A stretch of 6,338 nt of DNA, from positions 1 through 6,338 of the forward strand of contig JAUXFB010000088.1 of NCBI GenBank assembly GCA_030620255.1, in the 5' to 3' direction. Shown here piece by piece: positions 1 through 5,102 of the stretch (positions within the stretch are counted from its first letter, which is position 1; the number at the start of each line of letters is the position of its first letter). Under the pieces are notes generated by a model. That model saw only the letters and a list, made by a program, of their open reading frames with translations, did no database searches and was not told the origin of the DNA. The stretch is from Candidatus Aminicenantota bacterium (GTDB lineage: Bacteria; Acidobacteriota; Aminicenantia; UBA2199). A program made the position numbers and the translations under genes.

Positions 1-1
1 A

Positions 2-496
2 TTGCTCTTTATTTTAGGATTTATTATCTTCGACTATCTAACCATCTCTTTTGATAAAGTAAGAATGAAAGATCTAGAACAAAAAATAATCACCCTTCAA
101 AATGAGAGAAACAAAGCTTATTTATCAACAGAAAGAAATTTAAATAATAAATTGAAAATTTTAGATAAAATTCAAAAATCTATTAGTTCAATGGATTTAG
201 ATATATCAAAAAAGAAAGATTTAATAAAGAAATTTATACAAACCGGTAATAAATTAAAATCAATGAAGAAAGAGATAAATGAGATAAAGCCAACCTTACA
301 AAAAAGTAAAAAAGAATATTCTGAATATGTGAAAATATTTTCAGACCATTATAAAAAAGTATATGATGAGATATATAAAAAAAGGGTTTGGAAAGAACGT
401 ATTATTGGCCTATTTATAGGAGTCATTGCATCAATAATTGCGGGATGTATACTACTTTTTTTTGTTTCTAAAATTAAAAAGAAAAAAGGAGGTTAA
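2..496 (+). CDS. membrane-anchored coiled-coil protein (5' end probably outside window)
   Basis: I do not recognise a family. The frame is open to the left edge, and the first possible start is a TTG at base 2, so the true N-terminus may lie upstream. The visible protein is 164 residues. A hydrophobic stretch at about 2-15 looks like a membrane segment. Residues 20-130 are lysine- and glutamate-rich, mostly helical and coiled-coil-like. A second clear membrane helix at about 134-156 is followed by a basic tail (KIKKKKGG). This gives a helical hairpin or stalk with both ends in the membrane, or one end if the N-terminal segment is a signal anchor. G+C in the body is very low (13-28% in the two 60-base lines I counted). 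Its last codons contain the ribosome binding site of the next gene and its stop lies 1 base before that gene's ATG, so the two genes are almost certainly co-transcribed. Confidence 0.65.
   Translation: MLFILGFIIFDYLTISFDKVRMKDLEQKIITLQNERNKAYLSTERNLNNKLKILDKIQKSISSMDLDISKKKDLIKKFIQTGNKLKSMKKEINEIKPTLQKSKKEYSEYVKIFSDHYKKVYDEIYKKRVWKERIIGLFIGVIASIIAGCILLFFVSKIKKKKGG
487..492 (+). promoter_or_regulatory. ribosome binding site fixing the start at 498
   Basis: A perfect AGGAGG lies 5 bases before the ATG at 498, inside the last codons of the upstream gene. It rules out the longer in-frame start at 438, which would add 20 residues overlapping the upstream membrane helix in another frame. A second in-frame ATG at 504 is possible but less well spaced. 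Confidence 0.85.
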
Positions 497-497
497 G

Positions 498-707
498 ATG
501 GTTATGCTTGGAACTTATCAGGCACAAGATGATAAAGAATACGATTGTCATTTCATCCTAGACGGACAAACTGCAAGGGCTATAGGTCCTTTGCCACGCT
601 CAGGGCAAGCTGGCCCACGACCTGTAGCTTTTGAAGTAGGAGCGAAGTCTGAACAAGAAGCAAAGCAGAAATTGGCTGAAGCAATTGGTCCGGGATACTG
701 GTCATGA
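498..707 (+). CDS. 69-residue protein of unknown function
   Basis: The start is ATG 498, set by AGGAGG at 487-492. The product begins MVMLGTYQAQDDKEYDC and ends EAIGPGYWS, with no signal peptide or membrane segment. The middle is glycine- and proline-rich (GPLPRSGQAGPRPVAFEVGA), followed by a short charged helix (KSEQEAKQKLAEAI). I recognise no family; a small cytoplasmic beta-plus-helix protein is a reasonable guess. By hand count the gene is 47% G+C, far above the coiled-coil gene it follows by 1 base, and its codon choice differs too. This suggests a different origin for the two partners despite their tight operon spacing. No terminator hairpin is visible after the stop. Confidence 0.75.
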   Translation: MVMLGTYQAQDDKEYDCHFILDGQTARAIGPLPRSGQAGPRPVAFEVGAKSEQEAKQKLAEAIGPGYWS

Positions 708-871
708 TAAGTAAACAGAATCAAATCCTGGGATAATGCTATAAATAATGTTTCCTACGAAAAGATCGCATCTCTGTTTTAAAAGAATCTGGGCATTGGC
801 TGTTGAAGTAATAAAAGACCATCCCTCTTATTTGCTTTTAAGCTTAATCATCAAATCGAACATGTTTATAA
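708..871. other. intergenic, no supported gene
   Basis: This lies between the 69-residue gene and the membrane-protein remnant. An open frame on the plus strand (748-903, 51 codons) has no ribosome binding site and no recognisable product. The only structured item is the repeat-like stretch at 813-833. No promoter or hairpin terminator is convincing. Confidence 0.5.
813..833 (-). repeat. 21-bp motif, copy 1 (AAATAAGAGGGATGGTCTTTT on the minus strand)
   Basis: This matches the stretch at 6252-6272 at 18 of 21 positions, in the same orientation. The core GGGAYGGTCTTTT resembles sequence often seen at the ends of IS200/REP-type elements (general knowledge, not searched). A looser relative, CATCGTCCCTCTTTTATTTT, stands at 5085-5104 just past the HNH gene stop. 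Confidence 0.4.
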
Positions 872-1156
872 TTATCGTATCCATATTTTGCCAAATAAAA
901 TAATAAGAAGGACAAGGAGATACCAACCCAGAATTCTCTGCAAACTTTCAACAACAATAACAATTTTCGATTCCTTCTTGAAGCTAAAGGTGCTTAAATT
1001 TAATAACATTTCTGATAAAGAATTAAGACTAATTCCAGGTGTGAGGTTATCAAAACTGTAGCTAAGAGCCCATGCCCAGCTCCACAAATACTTTTTCCAT
1101 TTTTTTGGACGACGAAGGTATATGTCGGGGTGACAGTGCTTGACCTTTTGACAATT
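872..1156 (-). pseudogene. 3' remnant of an integral membrane protein gene
   Basis: The minus-strand frame is open for 95 codons back to a TGA at 1157-1159, with no ATG and no ribosome binding site. Only the tail of a gene remains. Codon choice looks coding from about TAC CTT CGT (near base 1120) down to the TAA at 872-874. The peptide runs from YLRRPKKWKKYLWSWAWALS through SYSFDNLTPGISLNSLSE to a final hydrophobic helix, ESLQRILGWYLLVLLIILF, then GKIWIR. A loop followed by a GW-containing last helix and a basic end resembles the C-termini of pentapeptide-repeat membrane proteins or two-helix ion channels, but there is no GYGD-type selectivity filter, so the family is a guess. Upstream of about base 1125 the sequence turns into TTGAC-rich, repeat-like DNA, which probably marks where the gene was cut. 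Confidence 0.5.
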
Positions 1157-1183
1157 TCATTTCTTACTTAACCTTAATTTTTT

Positions 1184-1230
1184 AAAGGGAGTTTTTTTAA
1201 TGTTTCTTAAAAAAGTCTTGACAAAACCTA
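1184..1230. repeat. interspersed direct repeat, copy A, with A/T hairpin
   Basis: This 47-bp stretch matches 1921-1968 with 4 mismatches and one 1-base indel. The last 23 bases (TAAAAAAGTCTTGACAAAACCTA) are identical. Inside it, TTTTTTAA (1193-1200) and TTAAAAAA (1207-1214) form a perfect 8-bp inverted repeat around a 6-base loop. It lies about 20 bp past the stop of the exported-protein gene. It could serve as a weak bidirectional terminator, but the stem has no G-C pairs, so a small mobile or REP-like unit is equally likely. Confidence 0.75.
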
Positions 1231-1250
1231 TTGACCCCCTTCTTTATTAT

Positions 1251-1808
1251 TTATATTTTAATACGTAATGAGTATTTTACTTCAATGATGATCCCACCTT
1301 TTGTCTTGAAAATAAATCCTTTGTATTTACCAAAAAACTTACCTCTGATAAAGATCCATTCATCTCCCTTTTGTTTTATCACTTTGGCATTTTTATCTGA
1401 AATAGATTTGATTTTGTATATGCTATCAAGGGCATCCTGAATCATCTGTGCATCCTTCATATTCTTTAAGCGAAGATCTTTTTTCAGCAGACTTTTCAGA
1501 ATGGGCATGGATTTATTGGTAGCAGTGTCCTCAGGTATGACAAAATGATCATCTACTCTAACCAGCATTAACTTGCCCATCCCATAAATACTCCCGTCAG
1601 GTTCCTCTCTACTTAATTTAATCTGGTAGAAGGTACCATAAAATATTTTCCCCAGGGTTGGTGTATCAATTGGCTTCGCATCTATTTTGATCCATCTGCA
1701 AATTTCCTCTCTGATCAAACCCTCTTCACTCTGTGTGAGGTCCTGCGGATATGATGTAACCAACAAAAACATAATTGAGATTAAAATAAACCATAATAAT
1801 TTTTTCAT
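1251..1808 (-). CDS. small exported protein, unknown function
   Basis: The product is 185 residues. The N-terminus is a classic signal peptide: MKK, a hydrophobic core at residues 4-18 (LLWFILISIMFLLVT), then a polar stretch. Cleavage is likely near VTS/Y at about 19. There is no lipobox cysteine, so it should be periplasmic or secreted. The mature part of about 165 residues has no family motif that I recognise. It has several short beta-prone segments (YGMGKLMLVRVDDHFVIP, EWIFIRGKFFGKYKGF, KGGIIIEVKYSL), which suggest a compact beta-rich domain. The start is supported by AAGGAG 6 bases before the ATG. The gene has its own strong promoter and therefore appears monocistronic. Repeat copies stand on both sides (1184-1230 downstream, 1921-1968 upstream). 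Confidence 0.8.
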   Translation of the reverse strand: MKKLLWFILISIMFLLVTSYPQDLTQSEEGLIREEICRWIKIDAKPIDTPTLGKIFYGTFYQIKLSREEPDGSIYGMGKLMLVRVDDHFVIPEDTATNKSMPILKSLLKKDLRLKNMKDAQMIQDALDSIYKIKSISDKNAKVIKQKGDEWIFIRGKFFGKYKGFIFKTKGGIIIEVKYSLRIKI

Positions 1809-1814
1809 GTTTAT

Positions 1815-1820
1815 CTCCTT
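1815..1820 (-). promoter_or_regulatory. ribosome binding site of the exported-protein gene
   Basis: AAGGAG on the minus strand, 6 bases before the ATG at 1808, confirms that start. Confidence 0.8.
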
Positions 1821-1827
1821 TGATCTA

Positions 1828-1856
1828 AATATAGGTAAAGGTTACCTTATTGTCAA
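1828..1856 (-). promoter_or_regulatory. sigma70-type promoter of the exported-protein gene
   Basis: On the minus strand a perfect -35 TTGACA (1856-1851) is followed, after exactly 17 bp, by TATATT (1833-1828). The leader to the ATG at 1808 would be only about 13-18 bases and holds the ribosome binding site. The spacer contains an 11-bp inverted repeat, AAGGT-A-ACCTT (1838-1848). A second one, TATTG-A-CAATA, overlaps the -35. Either could be an operator. Confidence 0.75.
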
Positions 1857-1920
1857 TAGGTGAGATGAAAAGTGGAGACTTGGATGATTTTGCCCCGCAA
1901 GATAGGGTTCTGCTGAAGTG

Positions 1921-1968
1921 AAAGGGGTGTTTTTTTAATGCTGCATAAAAAAGTCTTGACAAAACCTA
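1921..1968. repeat. interspersed direct repeat, copy B, with A/T hairpin
   Basis: This is the partner of 1184-1230. Here the inverted repeat is TTTTTT plus ATG (1931-1940, one unpaired A) against CAT plus AAAAAA (1944-1952). The outer GGGTG (1925-1929) can also pair with CACCC (1973-1977). It lies about 30 bp past the 3' end of the 189-residue gene, the same relative position as copy A to its gene. Confidence 0.75.
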
Positions 1969-1997
1969 TCGTCACCCTATCCTTTTGCTCGTTTACT

Positions 1998-2567
1998 TCA
2001 TCTATTTATTGCCCAAGCAACATCAAATAATAATGGTTTTTTAGGGTATTTGTTCCTAAATAATTTCTGCCAGCCCATATATATTTCACAATTGATCTTT
2101 GAGAGACTGAATTTCTGGCTTTTGAGTAATAAATGTTTAATTTCGCTTTTATAATAACGTTCATATTTTTTTGAAATTACTTTCATCAATATGCTATCTA
2201 ATGGTACATGTAAAAATTTGAGAATTCTACGAGATGTTTTTTGGTCAGGCAATCCAGACCAGTCGACATATAACTTCAAAAATACATTTATAGGTTTTTG
2301 AGCTTGGCCATAAGAACACTTTTCATTTTTATTGGTTTTAATCTTGTCTATGAATTCTGAAATCCAATTTGAATGAAATTTATCAAATCCATCAATTGAT
2401 TTTATATTTTCAAGTTTATAAACTTTTTGTAGCGACATTTTTTGAAATTTTTTCACTCCACCTTTTTCCAGAACTCTTCCAATAGAAGGATTGTAACTCA
2501 TGAATGCCATAACTTCTATTATCATTCTTTTTTCTGTTTTTTTTAATTCATTAATAAAAGTGTCCAT
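1998..2567 (-). CDS. 189-residue protein of unknown function in defence-like context
   Basis: I chose the ATG at 2567 rather than the in-frame TTG at 2579, because GGAGAG (2577-2572) sits 4 bases before this ATG and overlaps the TTG codon. The product begins MDTFINELKKTEKRMI, is basic and mainly helical, and has no signal peptide or membrane segment. Notable stretches are CSYGQAQKPINVFLKLYVDW at about 86-105 and PDQKTSRRILKFLHVPLDSI soon after. A (Y/F)GxAQKxIN core occurs in uncharacterised proteins, but I cannot name the family. It follows the 750-residue DUF262 fusion gene on the same strand but has its own promoter within the 2589-2678 repeat. Its start overlaps the methylase-tail remnant by 17 bases. 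It could be a partner or regulator of the neighbouring nuclease, or independent cargo. Confidence 0.75.
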   Translation of the reverse strand: MDTFINELKKTEKRMIIEVMAFMSYNPSIGRVLEKGGVKKFQKMSLQKVYKLENIKSIDGFDKFHSNWISEFIDKIKTNKNEKCSYGQAQKPINVFLKLYVDWSGLPDQKTSRRILKFLHVPLDSILMKVISKKYERYYKSEIKHLLLKSQKFSLSKINCEIYMGWQKLFRNKYPKKPLLFDVAWAINR

Positions 2568-2571
2568 AATT

Positions 2572-2577
2572 CTCTCC
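2572..2577 (-). promoter_or_regulatory. ribosome binding site deciding the start at 2567
   Basis: GGAGAG on the minus strand lies 4 bases before the ATG at 2567. It covers the alternative upstream TTG codon (2579-2577), which makes that TTG an unlikely start. Confidence 0.75.
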
Positions 2578-2586
2578 AAAATTTTT

Positions 2587-2615
2587 TATATATAATTTAT
2601 ATACTTTCTGGTCAA
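2587..2615 (-). promoter_or_regulatory. promoter carried by repeat copy 1
   Basis: On the minus strand TTGACC (2615-2610), 17 bp, then TATATA (2592-2587). The leader to the ATG at 2567 is very short, with GGAGAG near its 5' end. The repeat copy before the 750-residue gene has the same layout. Confidence 0.6.
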
Positions 2616-2678
2616 TTTCCAGCCCCAAAATCTTTACTTTTATCTTGTTTCAACTCAAAATTTAACATTACAGCCACC
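2589..2678 (-). repeat. long direct repeat, copy 1 (downstream of the DUF262 fusion gene)
   Basis: Bases 2589-2668 align without gaps to 4991-5070, with 10 mismatches in 80 by hand count. After an 8-base indel the match resumes with TACAGCCAYC (2669-2678 against 5079-5088). The two copies bracket the 750-residue gene in the same orientation. Confidence 0.9.
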
Positions 2679-2698
2679 ACATATGTTAAGAATTTAAT

Positions 2699-4951
2699 TT
2701 AAAACCTTTGTTTTATAAATTCCTGTGTGTCGCTTGGAGAAAGTTCTGATGTTGAAGATCCGGTCCTTATACAGAATCTTTCAATATTTCCATCTTTTAT
2801 AAATACAGGCGATTTTGAAGGTGAACAATTTATTACAAATACTCTACCTTCATCATAGTCTTCAAAGTGAGGTTGGATATATAACATAAATTGTGGGCCA
2901 ATCTTATCGCGAATTAAATTTGATAAATGGAGACTCATTTTATCTTCATTTGGGAACTTATCAATCTCCACTCCCAATGACACTTTGTCGTCTGAAACAC
3001 CAATAAATAGTGCCCCACCTCTTAGGTTTAAGAAACCTGCAATTGTTTTTAATACTGCTAATTCCATTCTTGAATCGATCTGTCCTGTATGTAAATTAAC
3101 TCTTAAAGTGGATTTGAATTCTACTATTCCTGATTCACCACCACGAATTATCTCAGCTAAATCCTGTTTAATTTCTTTCTCAAATTTGGGAGTATCTTTT
3201 TCAACCAACATCTTATATCCTTCCTCAATTACAATTGCCATTAATTCTCTTCTTTGTGACAAAAAATCTTCGTAAGATAAGGTTTCCCAATTATCTGGAA
3301 GCGCATGCCAGTGATTCATTTTTCTTATCTTGTCCTTAGAAAACCTACTTAAATATGTTGGTAGATATTCAGCTGGAGATTTATCAGAAATATCTAAATT
3401 ATCTGACCACTCGACCAATGCAAAATTGGCAATCTGATTTGTCTCTCTTAAATCAGTAATATTCAGAGTTTTTAAATAATTTTTTGGAAATAGATGGTGT
3501 CTTTCAATTGGTTCCCGATTCCCTTTAATTGTAGGATCTAAAAGTTCTGAAACTTTTTGCTCAGAGAATAATACTTTTGCATCAAGAAGAACCAGAGATG
3601 CAAAATATGCAAAAAGTGAAGGACTTCGTGGAGATGATGTGGCCAATTCATTAGGAAGAGTAATTCTCCAGAAATCATCTGTAATTGCCATGTTGCATTT
3701 GTTTTCGAGTATTCTGACAAATTCTTCACTACTTTTTACATCCTTAAAACTTGCTAAATCAAACTCCAATGCAGATTCAGGTGAACCAGTATACCTACCA
3801 GTCAGACTGGACATGAAAAACCATCTTGCGATTAAATTTCGCAAGATAAATTCTTCAACACCATATTCAGTTCTCCCCAAAAGATAGAAATTATATGCAA
3901 ATAGAAGATTGTTTCCAGAAGTTATCATTTTTGTACTTCTGAAACCAGCTTGTCGCAATACCAATAAAAAATCTTTCCAATACTGCAAATTAAGGACTCT
4001 CTTTTGAGCATTTTTCAAGACTTCAAATTGTTTAATTCTAAGTTCATCACTGAATTTTTCTGTTTCCAAATCTTTCCCTCTTAAGATAGAGTATACATAT
4101 TTTAATCTGGCTCTCTTGAATCCAAGAGCAACTGAAACCCTTAGCAACTGATCAGGATCAGGATGAATAAAATGATTGTATGGTGAAGGTCCCTTTATTT
4201 CAGGTTGGCGTGAATTCTTACAGAACTCTTCAAGTTGAGCTCTACCTTCATCCCAGAATACAGACATAAGAGTTAAAATGAAATCAGCTTGGTTCAGTGT
4301 TATCCCTTTGCTATTTATTCTTACAAAAACATCTGATACATCCTCCTCACTAATATTTGCTGAAAGTTCCAATGCAGTGAAAGGAAAACTAGATAAATTT
4401 TTTAGTTGAGAAATTGAACTCTTTATTTTTTTCTTATCTGAAGCATCTAATTCCCGTGTTGTTTCCAAATCAGTAATATAGATATCAACAACTTCAAATA
4501 TATCCGAATCCTCTCCCCACAAAACTGAAATGTCTGGTAAGAATGCTTTGTTCTTTCTGATTGCAGCATCCGCGACTTCGAACTTTTCTTCCAAAGGATT
4601 AAAGGCAATTTTTATTTTTTCAGATTCATAATTGTTTCTAATAACAGGGATGTCCTCGAGGATTGCATACAAAGAGGTTAATCTTTGTTGCCCATCAACG
4701 ATTAACAATCTTGGAGGTTTCTGTTTTTTATCAATACCTATCACTTTTGAATCATCCAATAAACCATTTTGCCAAAACAAAAGGTATCCAATAGGATATC
4801 CCTGATACATTGAATCAAAAAGATCTCTGACTTTATTGTTTTTCCAAATAAATGGTCTTTGAATATCTGGCAACCCGATCTCTCCGAGCTTAATATACTT
4901 AATTAGTGTATCAAGATCATATCTAACTTCTTTAAAAACAGTTTTACTCAT
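2699..4951 (-). CDS. DUF262 (GmrS/ParB-like) + HNH-like + AlbA_2 fusion protein, putative defence nuclease
   Basis: The product is 750 residues. Residues 1-230 are a DUF262 (GmrSD N-terminal) domain: DIQRPFIW at 29-36, the nucleotide-binding ParB-like signature VDGQQRLTSL at 85-94, and VFVRINSKG at 208-216. A helical middle leads to an HNH-like region: RHHLFPK at 484-490, then NQIANFALV at 505-513 and N518, as in GmrD/DUF1524-type nucleases. From about 602 to 735 there is an AlbA_2 (Schlafen-type, COG2865-like) domain: GIVEFKSTL at 608-616 and IAGFLNLRGGALFIGVSDD at 637-655. GmrSD-type proteins are NTP-dependent enzymes that restrict modified phage DNA. AlbA_2 domains occur in nucleic-acid-binding and regulatory proteins. 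The joint role here is inference. The start ATG has GGAGGG 5 bases upstream and a promoter in the upstream repeat. The gene is flanked by direct repeats. Confidence 0.9.
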   Translation of the reverse strand: MSKTVFKEVRYDLDTLIKYIKLGEIGLPDIQRPFIWKNNKVRDLFDSMYQGYPIGYLLFWQNGLLDDSKVIGIDKKQKPPRLLIVDGQQRLTSLYAILEDIPVIRNNYESEKIKIAFNPLEEKFEVADAAIRKNKAFLPDISVLWGEDSDIFEVVDIYITDLETTRELDASDKKKIKSSISQLKNLSSFPFTALELSANISEEDVSDVFVRINSKGITLNQADFILTLMSVFWDEGRAQLEEFCKNSRQPEIKGPSPYNHFIHPDPDQLLRVSVALGFKRARLKYVYSILRGKDLETEKFSDELRIKQFEVLKNAQKRVLNLQYWKDFLLVLRQAGFRSTKMITSGNNLLFAYNFYLLGRTEYGVEEFILRNLIARWFFMSSLTGRYTGSPESALEFDLASFKDVKSSEEFVRILENKCNMAITDDFWRITLPNELATSSPRSPSLFAYFASLVLLDAKVLFSEQKVSELLDPTIKGNREPIERHHLFPKNYLKTLNITDLRETNQIANFALVEWSDNLDISDKSPAEYLPTYLSRFSKDKIRKMNHWHALPDNWETLSYEDFLSQRRELMAIVIEEGYKMLVEKDTPKFEKEIKQDLAEIIRGGESGIVEFKSTLRVNLHTGQIDSRMELAVLKTIAGFLNLRGGALFIGVSDDKVSLGVEIDKFPNEDKMSLHLSNLIRDKIGPQFMLYIQPHFEDYDEGRVFVINCSPSKSPVFIKDGNIERFCIRTGSSTSELSPSDTQEFIKQRF

Positions 4952-4956
4952 CCTTT

Positions 4957-4962
4957 CCCTCC
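4957..4962 (-). promoter_or_regulatory. ribosome binding site of the DUF262 fusion gene
   Basis: GGAGGG on the minus strand, 5 bases before the ATG at 4951. It sits inside the codons of the methylase-tail frame, whose stop overlaps this start (ATGAGTAA). Confidence 0.8.
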
Positions 4963-4988
4963 ATAATCCTTATCTCTTCATTTGTTAA

Positions 4989-5017
4989 ATTATATAATTT
5001 ATATATCATCTGGTCAA
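4989..5017 (-). promoter_or_regulatory. promoter carried by repeat copy 2
   Basis: On the minus strand TTGACC (5017-5012), exactly 17 bp, then a perfect TATAAT (4994-4989). The leader to the ATG at 4951 would be about 30 bases and includes GGAGGG. The promoter bases are also codons of the methylase tail (ATT GAC CAG and TAT AAT). Confidence 0.7.
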
Positions 5018-5088
5018 TTTCTCGCCCCAACATCTTTACTTTTATCTTTTTTTAACTCAAAACTAAACATATAAAGATTACAGCCATC
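4991..5088 (-). repeat. long direct repeat, copy 2 (upstream of the DUF262 fusion gene)
   Basis: This is the partner of 2589-2678. It fills most of the gap between the HNH gene and the DUF262 fusion gene. Relative to copy 1 it has 8 extra bases (ATAAAGAT) before TACAGCC. Confidence 0.9.
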
Positions 5089-5102
5089 GTCCCTCTTTTA
5101 TT

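Larger units (their letters stand above)
2551..2643 (-). pseudogene. degenerate methylase C-terminal tail, copy 1
   Basis: On the minus strand this frame reads IKVKILGLEIDQKVYKLY and then departs into IKNFGENYGHFY before TAA at 2551. The first 18 residues match copy 2 (4944-5045) at 14 positions. The EIDxxVYxLY core is the hallmark end of Eco57I-like restriction-modification methylases. The usual continuation, GLTEEEIxIVE, has been lost here. There is no ATG, so it is a relic. An in-frame TGA stands upstream (2650-2652), at the place equivalent to the stop in copy 2. Confidence 0.55.
4944..5045 (-). pseudogene. methylase C-terminal tail relic, copy 2 (or 29-residue mini-ORF)
   Basis: The minus-strand frame reads IKVKML, then GREIDQMIYKLYNLTNEEI, then RIMEGKDE and TAA. 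From the ATG at 5033 it would be a 29-residue ORF. The pattern REIDxxVYxLYxLTxEEIxIxEG is the typical last 25 or so residues of Eco57I-like class restriction-modification methylases (family knowledge). An in-frame TAA lies just upstream of the IKVK segment, so the rest of that enzyme is gone, and no good ribosome binding site precedes the ATG. The stop overlaps the first 8 bases of the DUF262 fusion gene. This is the junction expected if the methylase gene once stood directly upstream in the same operon. A functional micropeptide is possible but less likely. Confidence 0.65.

Noticed and set aside
748..903. 51-codon plus-strand ORF (MFPTKRSHLCFKRIW...)
   Set aside because: No ribosome binding site, no recognisable family, and it runs into the antisense of the membrane-protein remnant. 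Probably chance or very old debris.
1231..1440. 69-codon plus-strand ORF
   Set aside because: It lies antisense to the 3' part of the exported-protein gene, has no ribosome binding site, and its composition mirrors the real gene.
1956..1983. Plus-strand promoter in repeat B (TTGACA, 16 bp, TATCCT)
   Set aside because: The -10 is weak and it would fire antisense into the 189-residue gene. The same hexamer in copy A has no -10 at a usable distance, so it is better read as part of the repeat.
1998..2579. Longer version of the 189-residue gene from TTG 2579
   Set aside because: The TTG overlaps the GGAGAG ribosome binding site that serves the ATG at 2567.
2985..3275. 96-codon plus-strand ORF
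   Set aside because: Antisense to the AlbA_2 part of the 750-residue gene, whose domain motifs prove the minus frame.
3538..3887. ORFs of 63 codons (minus) and 82 codons (plus)
   Set aside because: Both are shadow frames inside the DUF262 fusion gene with no start signals.
2699..4951. ParB-type partition protein
   Set aside because: The DGQQR signature is shared with ParB-like folds, but the DUF262 motifs, the HNH-like region and the AlbA_2 domain, with no ParA gene or parS-like sites, point to a defence-type enzyme.
4991..5088. CRISPR or tandem array
   Set aside because: Only two long copies, 2.4 kb apart, with a full gene between them and no short regular spacers.
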